Counted from the first letter of the stretch, positions 48,371 through 57,205 are shown. The stretch: 64,000 nucleotides of DNA from DASUPK01 sp963747425 (GCA_963747425.1 CAVVFJ010000016.1:83558-147557), one strand, 5' to 3'. Program-made: numbers and translations. The notes: generated by a model not told the origin, from the letters alone.

Positions 48371-49306
48371 CTATCGCGCGGCCGGTCTGGGCTCGAGCTC
48401 GACGTCGCGGTGCACCAGGCGCAGCTTGACGTCGTCTCTCTTGCCGAGCTCGCGGGCGATCCGGTCGGCGACCGTGACCGAGCGGTGCCTGCCGCCCGTG
48501 CAGCCCACCGCGACCGTCAGGTGCTGCTTGCCCTCGGCGACATAGGCGGGCAGCAGGAAGTCGAGCAGGGGCATCAGCCGCCCGTAGAACTCACCGGCCT
48601 GGGTGCCGGACTCGACGTACTCCCTGACCGGCTCGTCGAGCCCGGTCAGCGGGCGCAGCTCATCTACGTAGTGCGGGTTCGGCAGGAAGCGGACGTCGAG
48701 GGTCAGGTCGGCATCGGACGGCGGGCCGTTCTTGAAGCCAAAGGTGAGGATCGTCAGGGCGAGCTGGTTCTCCTGCGCGTCGCGGCCGACCAGCTCGGTG
48801 GCGATGCGCCGGCGAAGCGCGCCGCCGGTGAGCGAGGTCGTGTCGAGGACGACGTCGGCGCGCTCTCGCAATGGCGCGAGCAGCTCGCGCTCCTCACGGA
48901 TCCCGTCGACGATCCGCCCGCTCCGGGCCAGGGGGTGGCGGCGGCGGGTCTCCTTGTAGCGGTGGAGCAGGGCGTCCTCGTCGGCCTCGAGGAAGACGAC
49001 CTTCAGATCGAGGCCGCCCGCCGCCAGCTCGCCGAGCACGGCCTGCAGGTCGTCGAAGTACTCGCCGCCGCGTACATCGGTCACCACCGCGGCCTTCTGG
49101 ACGCCACTGCCCTCATGCCGGAAGAGCTCGCCGAGGCCGCCGATCATCCTCGGTGGCAGGTTGTCGACGCAGAAATAGCCGCCGTCCTCGAAGGCAGCGA
49201 TCGCCTCCGACTTGCCGGCGCCGGAGTATCCGGTGATCACCACGAGCTCGACTCGCTTCTCGCTGGGGCCGGCGCCGTCCCCATTGATGGTGGCGTCCTT
49301 TGGCAT
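48371..49306 (-). CDS. rapZ: RapZ/YvcJ family nucleotide-binding protein
   Basis: A 311-residue P-loop protein. VVITGYSGAGKSEAIAAFED has the Walker A, FCVDNLPPRMIGG follows, and VVFLEADEDALLHRYKETRR with HPLA is the family signature. The C-terminal domain has LTFGFKNGPPSDADLTLDVR, FLPNPHYVDELRPLTG and the conserved VAVGCTGGRHRSVTVADRIA. In enterobacteria RapZ directs small-RNA decay for GlcN6P sensing; in Gram-positives YvcJ binds nucleotides. The start ATG overlaps the uvrC stop by one base, so it is translated after uvrC. Confidence 0.94.
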   Translation of the reverse strand: MPKDATINGDGAGPSEKRVELVVITGYSGAGKSEAIAAFEDGGYFCVDNLPPRMIGGLGELFRHEGSGVQKAAVVTDVRGGEYFDDLQAVLGELAAGGLDLKVVFLEADEDALLHRYKETRRRHPLARSGRIVDGIREERELLAPLRERADVVLDTTSLTGGALRRRIATELVGRDAQENQLALTILTFGFKNGPPSDADLTLDVRFLPNPHYVDELRPLTGLDEPVREYVESGTQAGEFYGRLMPLLDFLLPAYVAEGKQHLTVAVGCTGGRHRSVTVADRIARELGKRDDVKLRLVHRDVELEPRPAAR

Positions 49307-51219
49307 CAGCCCGCTCTGTGCAGTTGCCGGTGGATCTCGCGAGCGAGCTTACCGGGCACCCCGGGCACCGCTTCGAGCTCCTCGCGGCTGGCCGTGAGCA
49401 GCCGTTCCGGCGAGCCGAAGTGACGCAGCAGCGCCCGCTTTCGCGCGGGGCCCACCCCCCGGACCCCGTCCAGCACGGACGCCGTCATCGCCTGGTCGCG
49501 GCGTCTGCGGTGGAACGTGATGGCGAACCGGTGCGCCTCGTCCCGCACCCGCTGCAGGATCCGGAGCGCGTCGGAGCGCTTCTCCAGCAGGATCGGGTCG
49601 GATCGCCCCGGGACGAAGACCTCCTCGATCCGCTTGGCGAGGCTGACCACCGCGACGCCGCGCTCCAGCAGCGGCTCGAGCGCCTTCATCCCCGCCGAGA
49701 GCTGGCCCTTGCCTCCGTCGATCACGATCAGGTCGGGCAGCGCCGCGAAGCTGGCGTCACGGTCGGAGTCGTGCGGTGAGATGTCGGCCTGCTGCATGTA
49801 GCGGCCGATGCGCCTCGACAACACCTCCTGCATCGCCGCGAAGTCATCCGGGCCCTCACCGTTACCGCTGAACTCGCCGCGGATGTTGAACTTCCGGTAA
49901 TCGGACTTCTTCGGCGTGCCTCCCTCGAAGACCACCATCGAGGCGACGGTGTGGGTCTCGCCGAGGTTTGAGATGTCGAAGCCCTCGATCCGGACGGGGA
50001 CCCGCTCGAGGCCGAGGGCCTCCTGGAGCGAGGCGAGCGACTCCACCCTCTGCTGGCGGCGATGCTCCCGGCTCAGCTTGTCCTGGGCGAGCGCGAGCTT
50101 CGCGTTCTTCTCGGCGAGCTCGCGGAGGCGGCGCAGGTCGCCGCGCGATGCGACCCGCACCTCGACCTGCGAGTCGCGCTGGCTGCTCAGCGCCTCGGCG
50201 AGCACGCTCGTCCGCCCGGTCAGCTCCGGCCCGACGACCACCCTCCCGGGCACCGCGGGCGCGGCGCCGTAGTACTGGAGCAGGAACGTCTCGGCGACCT
50301 CGCCGGGATCGCGGTCGTCGCCGGCGGCCTCGTCCTCACCCGCCAGGTAGAAGCCCTGGCGCTCTGCCAGGACGCCGTCGCGAACCTGGAAGACCTGCGC
50401 GTTCGCGTCGCTTCCCTCCACCGCCACGGCGATCAGATCGGCGCTCCCCAGCGCACCGCCCGCCACCTGCTGGCGCTCCATCATCCCCCGGACCGCATTG
50501 AGCCGGTCGCGGAAGAGGGCCGCCCGCTCGAAGTCCTGCCCCTCGGACGCCTCCTCCATCTTCGCCTCGAGGTCGTTTGCGATCTCCTTGTAGCGGCCCG
50601 ACAGGAAGCCCACGATGCGGTCGATGTTGCCCCGGTACTCGTCCTTGTCGATGTAGCCCACACAGGGCGCCTGGCAGCGCTTGATGTAGTAATCGAGGCA
50701 CGGGACGCCCGAGCGCCGCCCGGGCTCCGCCCCCTCGCAGGTGCGGTACTGGAAGAGCTTGCCGAGCAGATCGAGGGTCTCGCGGACGCGCTTTGCGCTG
50801 GAGAACGGTCCGAAGTACGCGCGGTTCGGGCGATGGCGCTCGCGAGTGAAGTAGACGCGCGGGAACTCCTCGTCGAGGCTGACGCCGACGTACGGATACG
50901 ACTTGTCGTCCCGCAGCCGGATGTTGAAGCGCGGCCGGTAACGCTTGATGAAGCTCTGCTCCGCCAGCAGCGCCTCCGGCTCGTTCTCCGTGACCAGGAA
51001 CTCGATCGAGTCGGTCCGGTCGATCAGCTCGGCGGTGCCGCCCATGCCCGATCCGCGGCCGCCGCCCTTGCCCGCGAAGTGGGATGCGACCCGCTTGCGG
51101 ATCGAATTCGCCTTGCCCACGTAGAGGGCGTCGCCCGCGCGATTCCGGAACACGTAGACGCCCGGGGCGTCGGGGAGCTGATTGCGCTGATCGGCCAACT
51201 TCTTGCTGCTCTCGGGCAC
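49306..51219 (-). CDS. uvrC: excinuclease ABC subunit C
   Basis: A 637-residue nuclease making both incisions in nucleotide excision repair. The GIY-YIG domain (PGVYVFRNRAGDALYVGKAN) is N-terminal. A four-Cys block (RTCEGAEP to KRCQAPCVGY) matches the UvrC iron-sulfur ligands. The UVR motif region, then the RNase H-like domain with IEGFDISNLGETHTVASMVV and LPDLIVIDGGKGQLS, and the double HhH (VLDGVRGVGPARKRALLRHF, VPGVPGKLAREI) follow. GTG 51219 is at the family N-terminus. No LexA box is visible upstream. Coupled to rapZ. Confidence 0.97.
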   Translation of the reverse strand: MPESSKKLADQRNQLPDAPGVYVFRNRAGDALYVGKANSIRKRVASHFAGKGGGRGSGMGGTAELIDRTDSIEFLVTENEPEALLAEQSFIKRYRPRFNIRLRDDKSYPYVGVSLDEEFPRVYFTRERHRPNRAYFGPFSSAKRVRETLDLLGKLFQYRTCEGAEPGRRSGVPCLDYYIKRCQAPCVGYIDKDEYRGNIDRIVGFLSGRYKEIANDLEAKMEEASEGQDFERAALFRDRLNAVRGMMERQQVAGGALGSADLIAVAVEGSDANAQVFQVRDGVLAERQGFYLAGEDEAAGDDRDPGEVAETFLLQYYGAAPAVPGRVVVGPELTGRTSVLAEALSSQRDSQVEVRVASRGDLRRLRELAEKNAKLALAQDKLSREHRRQQRVESLASLQEALGLERVPVRIEGFDISNLGETHTVASMVVFEGGTPKKSDYRKFNIRGEFSGNGEGPDDFAAMQEVLSRRIGRYMQQADISPHDSDRDASFAALPDLIVIDGGKGQLSAGMKALEPLLERGVAVVSLAKRIEEVFVPGRSDPILLEKRSDALRILQRVRDEAHRFAITFHRRRRDQAMTASVLDGVRGVGPARKRALLRHFGSPERLLTASREELEAVPGVPGKLAREIHRQLHRAG

Positions 51220-51265
51220 AAACGACAGGGTAGGGTCCCGGGTCCCCCGCCCAGGAGGCTGAGAA

Positions 51266-52123
51266 ATGGCAGAGACCGCAGAGAGCGCAGAGACCGAGAT
51301 TCCGTTGATCAGCGACGAGCCGCCCGAGCTCGAGACGATCGAGATCGGGGTGGACGGCCAGATCGGGACCATGACCCTGAACCGGCCGGACGCCCTCAAC
51401 GCGATGAGCCCCGAGCTGATCGGCGAGCTCGTAACCGCGGCGGGTTGGCTCGCCGATCGCGCGCCGATTCGCGCCCTCATCATCACGGGCGCCGGGCGCG
51501 CATTCTGCTCCGGCGGGGACGTCAACTGGTTCAAGCGAGGTGTCACCAGCGAGGGCGTCGACCTCCCCTCCGAGGTGCGGCGCGGAGCCGAGGCGCTCCA
51601 CAACGCGATCGTCGACATCCGGCGCATTCCCTACCCGGTGATCGCCGCCATCAACGGCCCGGCGGCGGGGGCGGGCATGTCGCTGGCGCTCTCCGCTGAC
51701 ATCCGCATCGCCTCCGAGGACGCCTTCATGGCGATCGCCTACGGGCGCATCGGCGCCGCCCCCGACGGCGGCATGACCTATTTCCTGCCGCGGGTCGTCG
51801 GGCCGGCCAGGGCACTCGAGCTGGCGCTCAACGACCCGAACATGGACGCCAAGGCGGCGCTCGACGCCGGCCTCGTCACCGAGGTGGTTCCCGCGGACCA
51901 GCTGATGACGCGGGCGCGAGAGAAGGCTGAGAAGCTCGCCGCCAAGGCCCCGTACTACGTGCGGATGACCAAGCGCCTGCTGCACGAGAGCATCGAGAAC
52001 TCGATCAACGACCACCTCCAGCTGGAGCGCCACGGAATCGCCGACAGCATGGGAACCGAGGACCTCCGGCGCGGCGTCACGGCCTTCTTCGGAGGCGACA
52101 CGCCCGAGTTCCGGGGAGACTGA
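51266..52123 (+). CDS. enoyl-CoA hydratase/isomerase family protein
   Basis: A 285-residue crotonase-fold enzyme acting on acyl-CoA in fatty-acid or related degradation. TMTLNRPDALNAMSPELIGE, the oxyanion loops ALIITGAGRAFCSGGDVNWF and AINGPAAGAGMSLALSADIR, and the GRIGAAPDGGMTYFLPRVVG segment are present. In the last, Asp follows the position of the second hydratase Glu (usually PE/PD-GG), seen also in isomerase-type members. An unusual acidic N-terminal extension of about 25 residues precedes the fold. The ATG is preceded by CCCAGGAGGCTG. It is divergent from uvrC and not in an evident operon. Confidence 0.9.
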   Translation: MAETAESAETEIPLISDEPPELETIEIGVDGQIGTMTLNRPDALNAMSPELIGELVTAAGWLADRAPIRALIITGAGRAFCSGGDVNWFKRGVTSEGVDLPSEVRRGAEALHNAIVDIRRIPYPVIAAINGPAAGAGMSLALSADIRIASEDAFMAIAYGRIGAAPDGGMTYFLPRVVGPARALELALNDPNMDAKAALDAGLVTEVVPADQLMTRAREKAEKLAAKAPYYVRMTKRLLHESIENSINDHLQLERHGIADSMGTEDLRRGVTAFFGGDTPEFRGD

Positions 52124-52191
52124 CCAATCCCTGGCACACGCGAGCCCGTACTAGAGTGGGCCAACCTGGCGTCGAGAGAAAGGTGCTCCGG

Positions 52192-52629
52192 ATGAGACGA
52201 GCTTCAGCAGTGCTGGTGTTTGCGGCGCTGGCCGTTGTCGGCCTGGCGGCCTGCGGCGGCAGCAGCGACAACAACTCCACCACGGCGGCATCGGCCCCCC
52301 CAGCAACGACCCCTGCGGCCGGTGGCGGCGCCGCCGGAGGCGGTTCGACGGTCGACATCTCGACCCCGTCGGGCAGTGACCTGGCCTTCGATCAGAAGGA
52401 CGCCAGCGCCAAGGCCGGCAACGTGACGATCAACTTCGACAACAAGCAGTCGCTGCAGCACGACGTCGCCGTGGCGGACTCGTCTGGCCAGGAGCTTGGA
52501 GCGACCGACCTGGTCTCGTCGGGCACAGCGAACGCGACTGTCGACCTGCAGCCTGGGACCTACACGTTCTACTGCACAGTGCCTGGGCACCGGGAAGCCG
52601 GCATGGAGGGAACGCTCACGGTCAAGTAG
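52192..52629 (+). CDS. cupredoxin (plastocyanin-like) lipoprotein
   Basis: A 145-residue exported copper protein. The signal peptide ends at lipobox LAAC (Cys near 21), followed by a low-complexity Ser/Thr/Ala/Gly linker. The type 1 copper ligands are the His in SLQHDVAV, then Cys, His and Met in YCTVPGHREAGMEG, in the expected order and spacing. It should carry electrons at the outer face of the membrane or bind copper. ATG 52192 starts the signal peptide. Convergent with the MaoC gene, separated by the palindrome at 52664-52714. Confidence 0.92.
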   Translation: MRRASAVLVFAALAVVGLAACGGSSDNNSTTAASAPPATTPAAGGGAAGGGSTVDISTPSGSDLAFDQKDASAKAGNVTINFDNKQSLQHDVAVADSSGQELGATDLVSSGTANATVDLQPGTYTFYCTVPGHREAGMEGTLTVK

Positions 52630-52663
52630 TTCCGTCCGCCGACCGCGCGGCTCGCGCGGGTGG

Positions 52664-52714
52664 CGCGGAATCTCATCCGCGGTGAGATGCCTCGATCCGC
52701 GGTGAGATTCCGCG
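52664..52714. terminator. nested palindrome between convergent genes
   Basis: CGCGGAATCTCA (52664-52675) pairs perfectly with TGAGATTCCGCG (52703-52714). Inside, ATCCGCGGTGAGAT is repeated and CCGCGG is itself palindromic, so two alternative foldings exist. Just after it, a 16-base unit GCGCGCCACGCGGCCG is present twice in tandem. It separates two convergent genes and is probably a bidirectional terminator. Confidence 0.6.
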
Positions 52715-52756
52715 ACAGGACCCGCGCGCCACGCGGCCGGCGCGCCACGCGGCCGG

Positions 52757-53224
52757 CTACTCAGGCAGTGCTCGACCGACCGAGTCGGCCACGCAGGCGG
52801 GCTTCTCGGAGCCCTCCACTTCCACCTTGAAGCGCGTCACGATCTGGAACCAGCCGCCCCCGACCTCCTCGACCTCGACCACCTCAGCCGTCGTCCTGAC
52901 CTTCGAGCCCGATGGCACTGGGGCGGGGAAGCGGACCTTGTTCCAGCCGTAGTTGACGCCGAGCTTGAAGCCGGTGGACTTCATGAGCTCGATTCGCATC
53001 CCGTCGATCAACGACAGGGTCAGGTTGCCGTGCGCAACGGTCGTGCCGAACGGGCTCTCCTTCTTCGCCCGCTCGACGTCCGTGTGGATCCATTGGTGGT
53101 CGCCGGTCAGCTCCGCGAAGGTGTCGATGTCCTCCTGCGTCACCTCGCGCCACTCGCTCGGGCCGATCGTCTCGCCCTGCAGGGCCTTTAGCCCCTCGAT
53201 GCCCTCGACCTGGACGGTAGCCAT
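52757..53224 (-). CDS. MaoC-like (R)-specific enoyl-CoA hydratase
   Basis: A 155-residue hot-dog fold protein. The hydratase-2 motif is DTFAELTGDHQWIHTDVERA, with the catalytic Asp (GDHQ) and His (IHTD). FGTTVAHGNLTLSLIDGM is the second conserved block, and GVNYGWNKVRFPAPVPSGSK completes the pocket. Members hydrate (R)-3-hydroxyacyl-CoAs. ATG 53224 begins at the natural N-terminus. It diverges from the Liv-type binding protein at 53255. Metabolic pathway unknown; the crotonase at 51266 is close but on the other strand. Confidence 0.9.
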   Translation of the reverse strand: MATVQVEGIEGLKALQGETIGPSEWREVTQEDIDTFAELTGDHQWIHTDVERAKKESPFGTTVAHGNLTLSLIDGMRIELMKSTGFKLGVNYGWNKVRFPAPVPSGSKVRTTAEVVEVEEVGGGWFQIVTRFKVEVEGSEKPACVADSVGRALPE

Positions 53225-53254
53225 GGCTCGCACCCTACCTTTACCGCACCGGGT

Positions 53255-54544
53255 ATGAATAGGCACCTGAAAGGTCTGTGGCCGACGTTGATGCTGCCGC
53301 TCGTGCTCGGCCTCGCCGCATGCGGCGGGGGCGGGGGCGGTGGCGACGACGGCCCGGGAGCCAAACAGCTCAACCTGGTGATCGGGAACTCGCTCCCCCT
53401 CAGCGGCACTTCCAGGGCGCTCGGGGTCTCGGGCGCGAAGGCGTCGCAGCTGGCCGTCGAGCAGATCAGGCAGGCGATCGGCGAGGCCGGCGCCGACCAC
53501 ACGCTCCGCACAGTCTCTGAGGATCAGGGGACCGATTCGGGCACGGCAACCGAGTCGGCAAGGAAGCTCGTCAACGACGATCACGCCAGCTGCCTGACGG
53601 GCCCTTGGTCCTCCGACGCCGTCGAGCAGACCGCAAACGACGTCACCATCCCCGGCAAGGTCCTGGAGATCGCGCCGGTCCCAGCCGGCAAGAGCGTCGC
53701 CGAGCTCAGCGACCACGACCTGGTCGACAGCACCGCGCTGCCCACCTCACTCGAGGGCTCCGCGCTATCCGAGGCGATCGGCACCGGTGTCGGCGGCGCC
53801 GAGGGACACAGCGTCAACGTCGCCGCCGGCAACGAGGCCCACGGCGACACGATCACCCAGGACTTCACCCAGTCCTGGCAGGATCAGAACGGCACCGTCG
53901 GCGAGCAGATCGACCTGGCATCACCGCCGCAGGCCCTCCGGATCACCACAGGCAGCCCCGATGCGGTTCTCCTGATCGACGACGTCAATGGCTTTTCCCA
54001 GCTCGCCCCCGCGCTCTCGTCGAGCGACTCATGGGCTCCCCAGATCGCTTGGGGCAGCGACCAGCTGGTCTCCCCGGGCCTGCCCGACCAGGTCGGGGCG
54101 AGCGCAATCGACGGGATGCGGGCGCTCGCACCGGGCGCACCGAGGGGCGACGCCGCCGCCTCCGCCTTCGTCCAGGACTTCAAGGCGGCCGACCCACACA
54201 ACGTCAAGCCGGCCCCGTACGCCGCCCAGGAGTTCGATGCCACCGTGCTCTGCTACCTCGCCGCCGTCGCGGCGGGCTCGACCGACGGGCAGCAGATGGC
54301 CGACGAGCTGATCGACATCACCGCTCCCGGTGGCGACGAATACAGCTGGCAGCAGCTCCCCGATGCGATCAAGGCGGTCGAGGACGGCAAGGACATCGAC
54401 TACACGGGCGCCTCCGGTCCGATCGACATGGACGTCCACGGTGACCCGACCGCCGGCGTCTTCGACGTCTACCGGTACACCTCCAACGGCCTCGAGGTCG
54501 TCGGAGAGATCCCGGCCGAGAAGCCGAATCCGGCTACTCCATAG
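53255..54544 (+). CDS. branched-chain amino acid-type ABC solute-binding lipoprotein
   Basis: A 429-residue lipoprotein of the periplasmic-binding-protein type I fold (LivK-like). The lipobox is LAAC (near residue 23), followed by a glycine stretch. LNLVIGNSLPLSGTSRALGV and KASQLAVEQIRQAIGEAG form the first lobe, and PAPYAAQEFDATVLCYLAAV the hinge-following helix seen in the family. A Cys in HASCLTGPWSSDAVEQTAND lies near the ligand site. No permease or ATPase genes are next to it, so it is an orphan binding protein. Ligand unknown. Confidence 0.87.
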   Translation: MNRHLKGLWPTLMLPLVLGLAACGGGGGGGDDGPGAKQLNLVIGNSLPLSGTSRALGVSGAKASQLAVEQIRQAIGEAGADHTLRTVSEDQGTDSGTATESARKLVNDDHASCLTGPWSSDAVEQTANDVTIPGKVLEIAPVPAGKSVAELSDHDLVDSTALPTSLEGSALSEAIGTGVGGAEGHSVNVAAGNEAHGDTITQDFTQSWQDQNGTVGEQIDLASPPQALRITTGSPDAVLLIDDVNGFSQLAPALSSSDSWAPQIAWGSDQLVSPGLPDQVGASAIDGMRALAPGAPRGDAAASAFVQDFKAADPHNVKPAPYAAQEFDATVLCYLAAVAAGSTDGQQMADELIDITAPGGDEYSWQQLPDAIKAVEDGKDIDYTGASGPIDMDVHGDPTAGVFDVYRYTSNGLEVVGEIPAEKPNPATP

Positions 54545-56512
54545 CTACTGAATCAACCGGACCTCGAGCGGCGGTGAGAGCAGCACCCCGGCTCCATCGG
54601 CCAGCGCCAGGATCCGCCCCACGTAGGCCCGTGTCTCCGGGTACGGCGGCACGCAGCTGCAGGCCGCCACGGCGCCGGGACCGGCGTTGTAGGCGGCGAG
54701 CGCCAGCGGCACCGAATGGAAGCGGCGCAACAGGTCCGACATCAGGTGCGCCTGCGCGTCGATCGAGGCGACCGGGTCGAAGGGGTCGCGAAGGCCGTAG
54801 GAGCGCGCGGTCGAGGGAATGAACTGCGCGATCCCGAGCGCGCCGGCGGGCGAGACGGCCCGCGGGTTGAAGCCGGACTCGGCCATCAGCTGGGCCGCGA
54901 GCAGCCCGGGCGAGACGTTCCAGCGCGACGCCGAGCGCAGCAGCGGCTCCCTGTAGGGAGCGGGGACGAAGCTCGGGATTCCGGAGCTCTGCCCGAGGCC
55001 CTCCTGCTCCCCGAGCGCCCCAGCGCCGGTGACGGCGTTCCCCGCATCGGAGCATGGCGGCGGCCCCGCTTGAAATCCGAAATGCCAGGCCTCCCAGCTG
55101 TAGCGCTGCACGAAGCCGAAGCGACCCGCGTTGGCGTGAAGCCAGCCGTAAGCCGGCGAAGGCCCCAGGTCGAGCTCGGTGGCGCAGCGGTGCAGGGAAT
55201 GGCCAGGCGGTGCAACCCAGCGCGGATCGGGGTGGCGCGCGAAGAGCTCGGCCTGCTCCGCGTCGGAGCGAAAACCGGATACGACGACGAGGTCGAGGCC
55301 CCCGCGCTTCGCCGCCGCCGCCATCCGGTCGTAGGCGGCCGCCACATCGGGCCGCATGCCCTCCCCGTCCCGGTAGACGAGCCCGCCCGAGTAGCCGCCC
55401 CCCTCCGCCCGCGAGGGCATCCCGGTCCAGGACGAGATCGGAGCCGAGGCCTCCGCAACGGCGGACGCCTCCACCCGAATGGGGGGCCGGTCACCGAGGC
55501 GATTGCCGCCCGGAAGCCGTTCAGGATCGACCTCGCCGACGACGGTGGCGCGAGCCTGCAGGGGTGGATCGGCGGCGGCGTCCGGGAAGGAGATCCGCAG
55601 GCGGGCCGGATCGACGCGGTTGTGCCGCGCGGCGCCCATCGCCGCAAGCCTGGCCCGAGAGAGATAGTCGGCTCGCGAAAGGTGCCGCGGGTTGGGCGCA
55701 CCGTCCGCAAGCCGCGCCGGGGACAGCAGCCGGGGCACGTCGTCGCGCATGCTGCGTACGGCGGAGAGCGCCGCCAGGTCCGCGGCCCTCTGCACCCTCC
55801 CCCTCCCAGTGGCGGCCCCGCCGATCGCGGCGAGTACCAGCGCGGCGAGGACCAGGATCAGCCCGGCGCCGAGCACCGCAGGCAGTGACTGACCACGCTC
55901 GCGATCCGCCACCCGCCCGGATGCGTCGGGCCGGCCGAGCCCGAGCAGCCGCCGCGCGATCGCGCGACCCGTCTCGGAGACCCAGCCACCCGCCCGAGCG
56001 CCGGCCAGGGCGCGCCGAGCGGCGAGCTGTCCCGGCGGCTTGGAGGCGACGCGAGCCGGCAGCCCACGGCGTGCCAGCTCGTCCACCGCCAGGGCCGCGA
56101 GTGGCCGCTCGGCGGGAAGGGAGACGAGCAGGCAACCTCCGGCCGCCCCCACACCCGGCGTCTCCAGCGCCGGGACCCAGAGCCGCCCGGGGAGATGGAT
56201 CACGGCGAGCTCCGCCTCCGACTCCGAGATCGCCGTCGCCGCCTCGGCGAGCGGCTCATCCCCTTCGGCCACCGCCAGGTGGCAGAGGTGACCTCGCGCG
56301 GACGCCCTCATGCCGGCGACCCTCAGTCCGCCCTCGATCCGCCTAGACCCCGACGACGCGAGCAGGGTCGGGCCGCGGCGGCGGGCGACCTCCCCCACCT
56401 CGACCAGCAGCGTTCCCGCCCCCGTCAGGACCGCACCCTCGACGGCCACCGCGGCGGCCAGTCCCAGGCTCGGTCCCCGGTCGGTCCCCGTGACGAGGAT
56501 CGCCGGGGTCAT
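54545..56512 (-). CDS. Tad-like / VanY-like peptidase / SLT transglycosylase fusion protein
   Basis: A 655-residue protein with four parts. Residues 1-175 look like a degenerate Rossmann/CpaE-type domain (AILVTGTDRGPSLGLAAAVA) lacking a Walker lysine. Residues 205-260 are a Tad/TadG-type segment with one membrane helix (RERGQSLPAVLGAGLILVLA, AADLAALSAVRSM). Residues 370-480 match a VanY/LAS peptidase: SGFRSDAEQAELFA, zinc ligands His441 and Asp448 in GHSLHRCATELDLG, and EAWHFGF (His477). Residues 520-640 are a lytic transglycosylase with Glu545 in MAESGFNPRAV, GALGIAQFIPSTA and AAYNAGPGAV. It overlaps the upstream TadE-like gene by 4 bases. Confidence 0.85.
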   Translation of the reverse strand: MTPAILVTGTDRGPSLGLAAAVAVEGAVLTGAGTLLVEVGEVARRRGPTLLASSGSRRIEGGLRVAGMRASARGHLCHLAVAEGDEPLAEAATAISESEAELAVIHLPGRLWVPALETPGVGAAGGCLLVSLPAERPLAALAVDELARRGLPARVASKPPGQLAARRALAGARAGGWVSETGRAIARRLLGLGRPDASGRVADRERGQSLPAVLGAGLILVLAALVLAAIGGAATGRGRVQRAADLAALSAVRSMRDDVPRLLSPARLADGAPNPRHLSRADYLSRARLAAMGAARHNRVDPARLRISFPDAAADPPLQARATVVGEVDPERLPGGNRLGDRPPIRVEASAVAEASAPISSWTGMPSRAEGGGYSGGLVYRDGEGMRPDVAAAYDRMAAAAKRGGLDLVVVSGFRSDAEQAELFARHPDPRWVAPPGHSLHRCATELDLGPSPAYGWLHANAGRFGFVQRYSWEAWHFGFQAGPPPCSDAGNAVTGAGALGEQEGLGQSSGIPSFVPAPYREPLLRSASRWNVSPGLLAAQLMAESGFNPRAVSPAGALGIAQFIPSTARSYGLRDPFDPVASIDAQAHLMSDLLRRFHSVPLALAAYNAGPGAVAACSCVPPYPETRAYVGRILALADGAGVLLSPPLEVRLIQ

Positions 56513-56868
56513 CGGCCGCTTCCCCTGGGAGGCCGCGACCAGGCCTCCGAGCTGACCGTGAGCGCGTCTGCCACGGCTGCGAGCAGGGCGGGCGGGCGCA
56601 GCTCGACACGCACCCTGCCGCCCTCGGCGCTCACCCGCGAGCGTCCCCGGGCCCAGCCGGGCAGCGCCTCTCGCGCGGCGCTCCGCCCGTCGCGCCCGGA
56701 GGCGCCCGCCAGGGCCCCCGCCTCCGCGGCGCCGTCGGCGATGGTCAGCGAATAGCCCACCAGGAGCAGCTGGAGAGCGAGGGCGGCCGCCAGGGCCAGC
56801 GCCGGCAGCGCGGCGAGCAGCTCGACCGAGGCCTGGCCGTCCGCCGAGCGTCTAGGTGCCATCCCCAT
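56509..56868 (-). CDS. TadE-like minor pilin / secreted membrane protein
   Basis: A 119-residue protein with a TadE-type N-terminus: a short basic leader, GQASVELLAALPALALAAAL and a single membrane helix to about residue 42, then a small extracellular domain (GRSRVSAEGGRVRVELRPPA). QASVELLA is the recognised TadE/TadF pattern. Start ATG 56868; ATG two codons later is equally possible. It sits between a second TadE-like gene (17-base overlap) and the Tad-VanY-SLT gene (4-base overlap). Likely a pseudopilin-like surface component; no Tad ATPase is present in the window. Confidence 0.78.
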   Translation of the reverse strand: MGMAPRRSADGQASVELLAALPALALAAALALQLLLVGYSLTIADGAAEAGALAGASGRDGRSAAREALPGWARGRSRVSAEGGRVRVELRPPALLAAVADALTVSSEAWSRPPRGSGR

Positions 56869-57205
56869 CGAGGGTCGAGGCGGCGGTGACGGACGGCATC
56901 GTGACCCCGGGGAGCAGCGCCGGAACGCGGACCTTCACCCGCACGCCGTCGCCGGAGTGGATCACGGCGTCGTGCCGCAGCGATCCCGGGAGCGCGTCCC
57001 GCGCCGCCGGCGTCGGGTCCGAGCCGACCTGCTTCGCTCGGGCACCGGCTCGCGCGGCGTTGCCGGCCGACCACAGGGCCCAGCCCACGGCGACGGTCTG
57101 GGCGGCGATCACCAGGCAGACCGCCAGCGCGGGCAGAACGGCGACCAGCTCGACCGATGCCTGGCCGCCACCCATCGCGGCCTCGCGCTTCGCCTTCCAG
57201 GTCAT
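56852..57205 (-). CDS. TadE-like minor pilin / secreted membrane protein
   Basis: A 117-residue protein paralogous in layout to its neighbour: a basic N-terminus (WKAKREAA), GGGQASVELVAVLPALAVCL and one membrane helix to about residue 45, then an extracellular domain (HDAVIHSGDGVRVKVRVPAL). GQASVELVAVLPAL is a textbook TadE start. The two proteins share the RVRV(E/K)(L/V)RxPALL ending pattern. It is first in the three-gene leftward unit. Role in surface assembly is inferred from the family. Confidence 0.8.
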   Translation of the reverse strand: MTWKAKREAAMGGGQASVELVAVLPALAVCLVIAAQTVAVGWALWSAGNAARAGARAKQVGSDPTPAARDALPGSLRHDAVIHSGDGVRVKVRVPALLPGVTMPSVTAASTLDGDGT

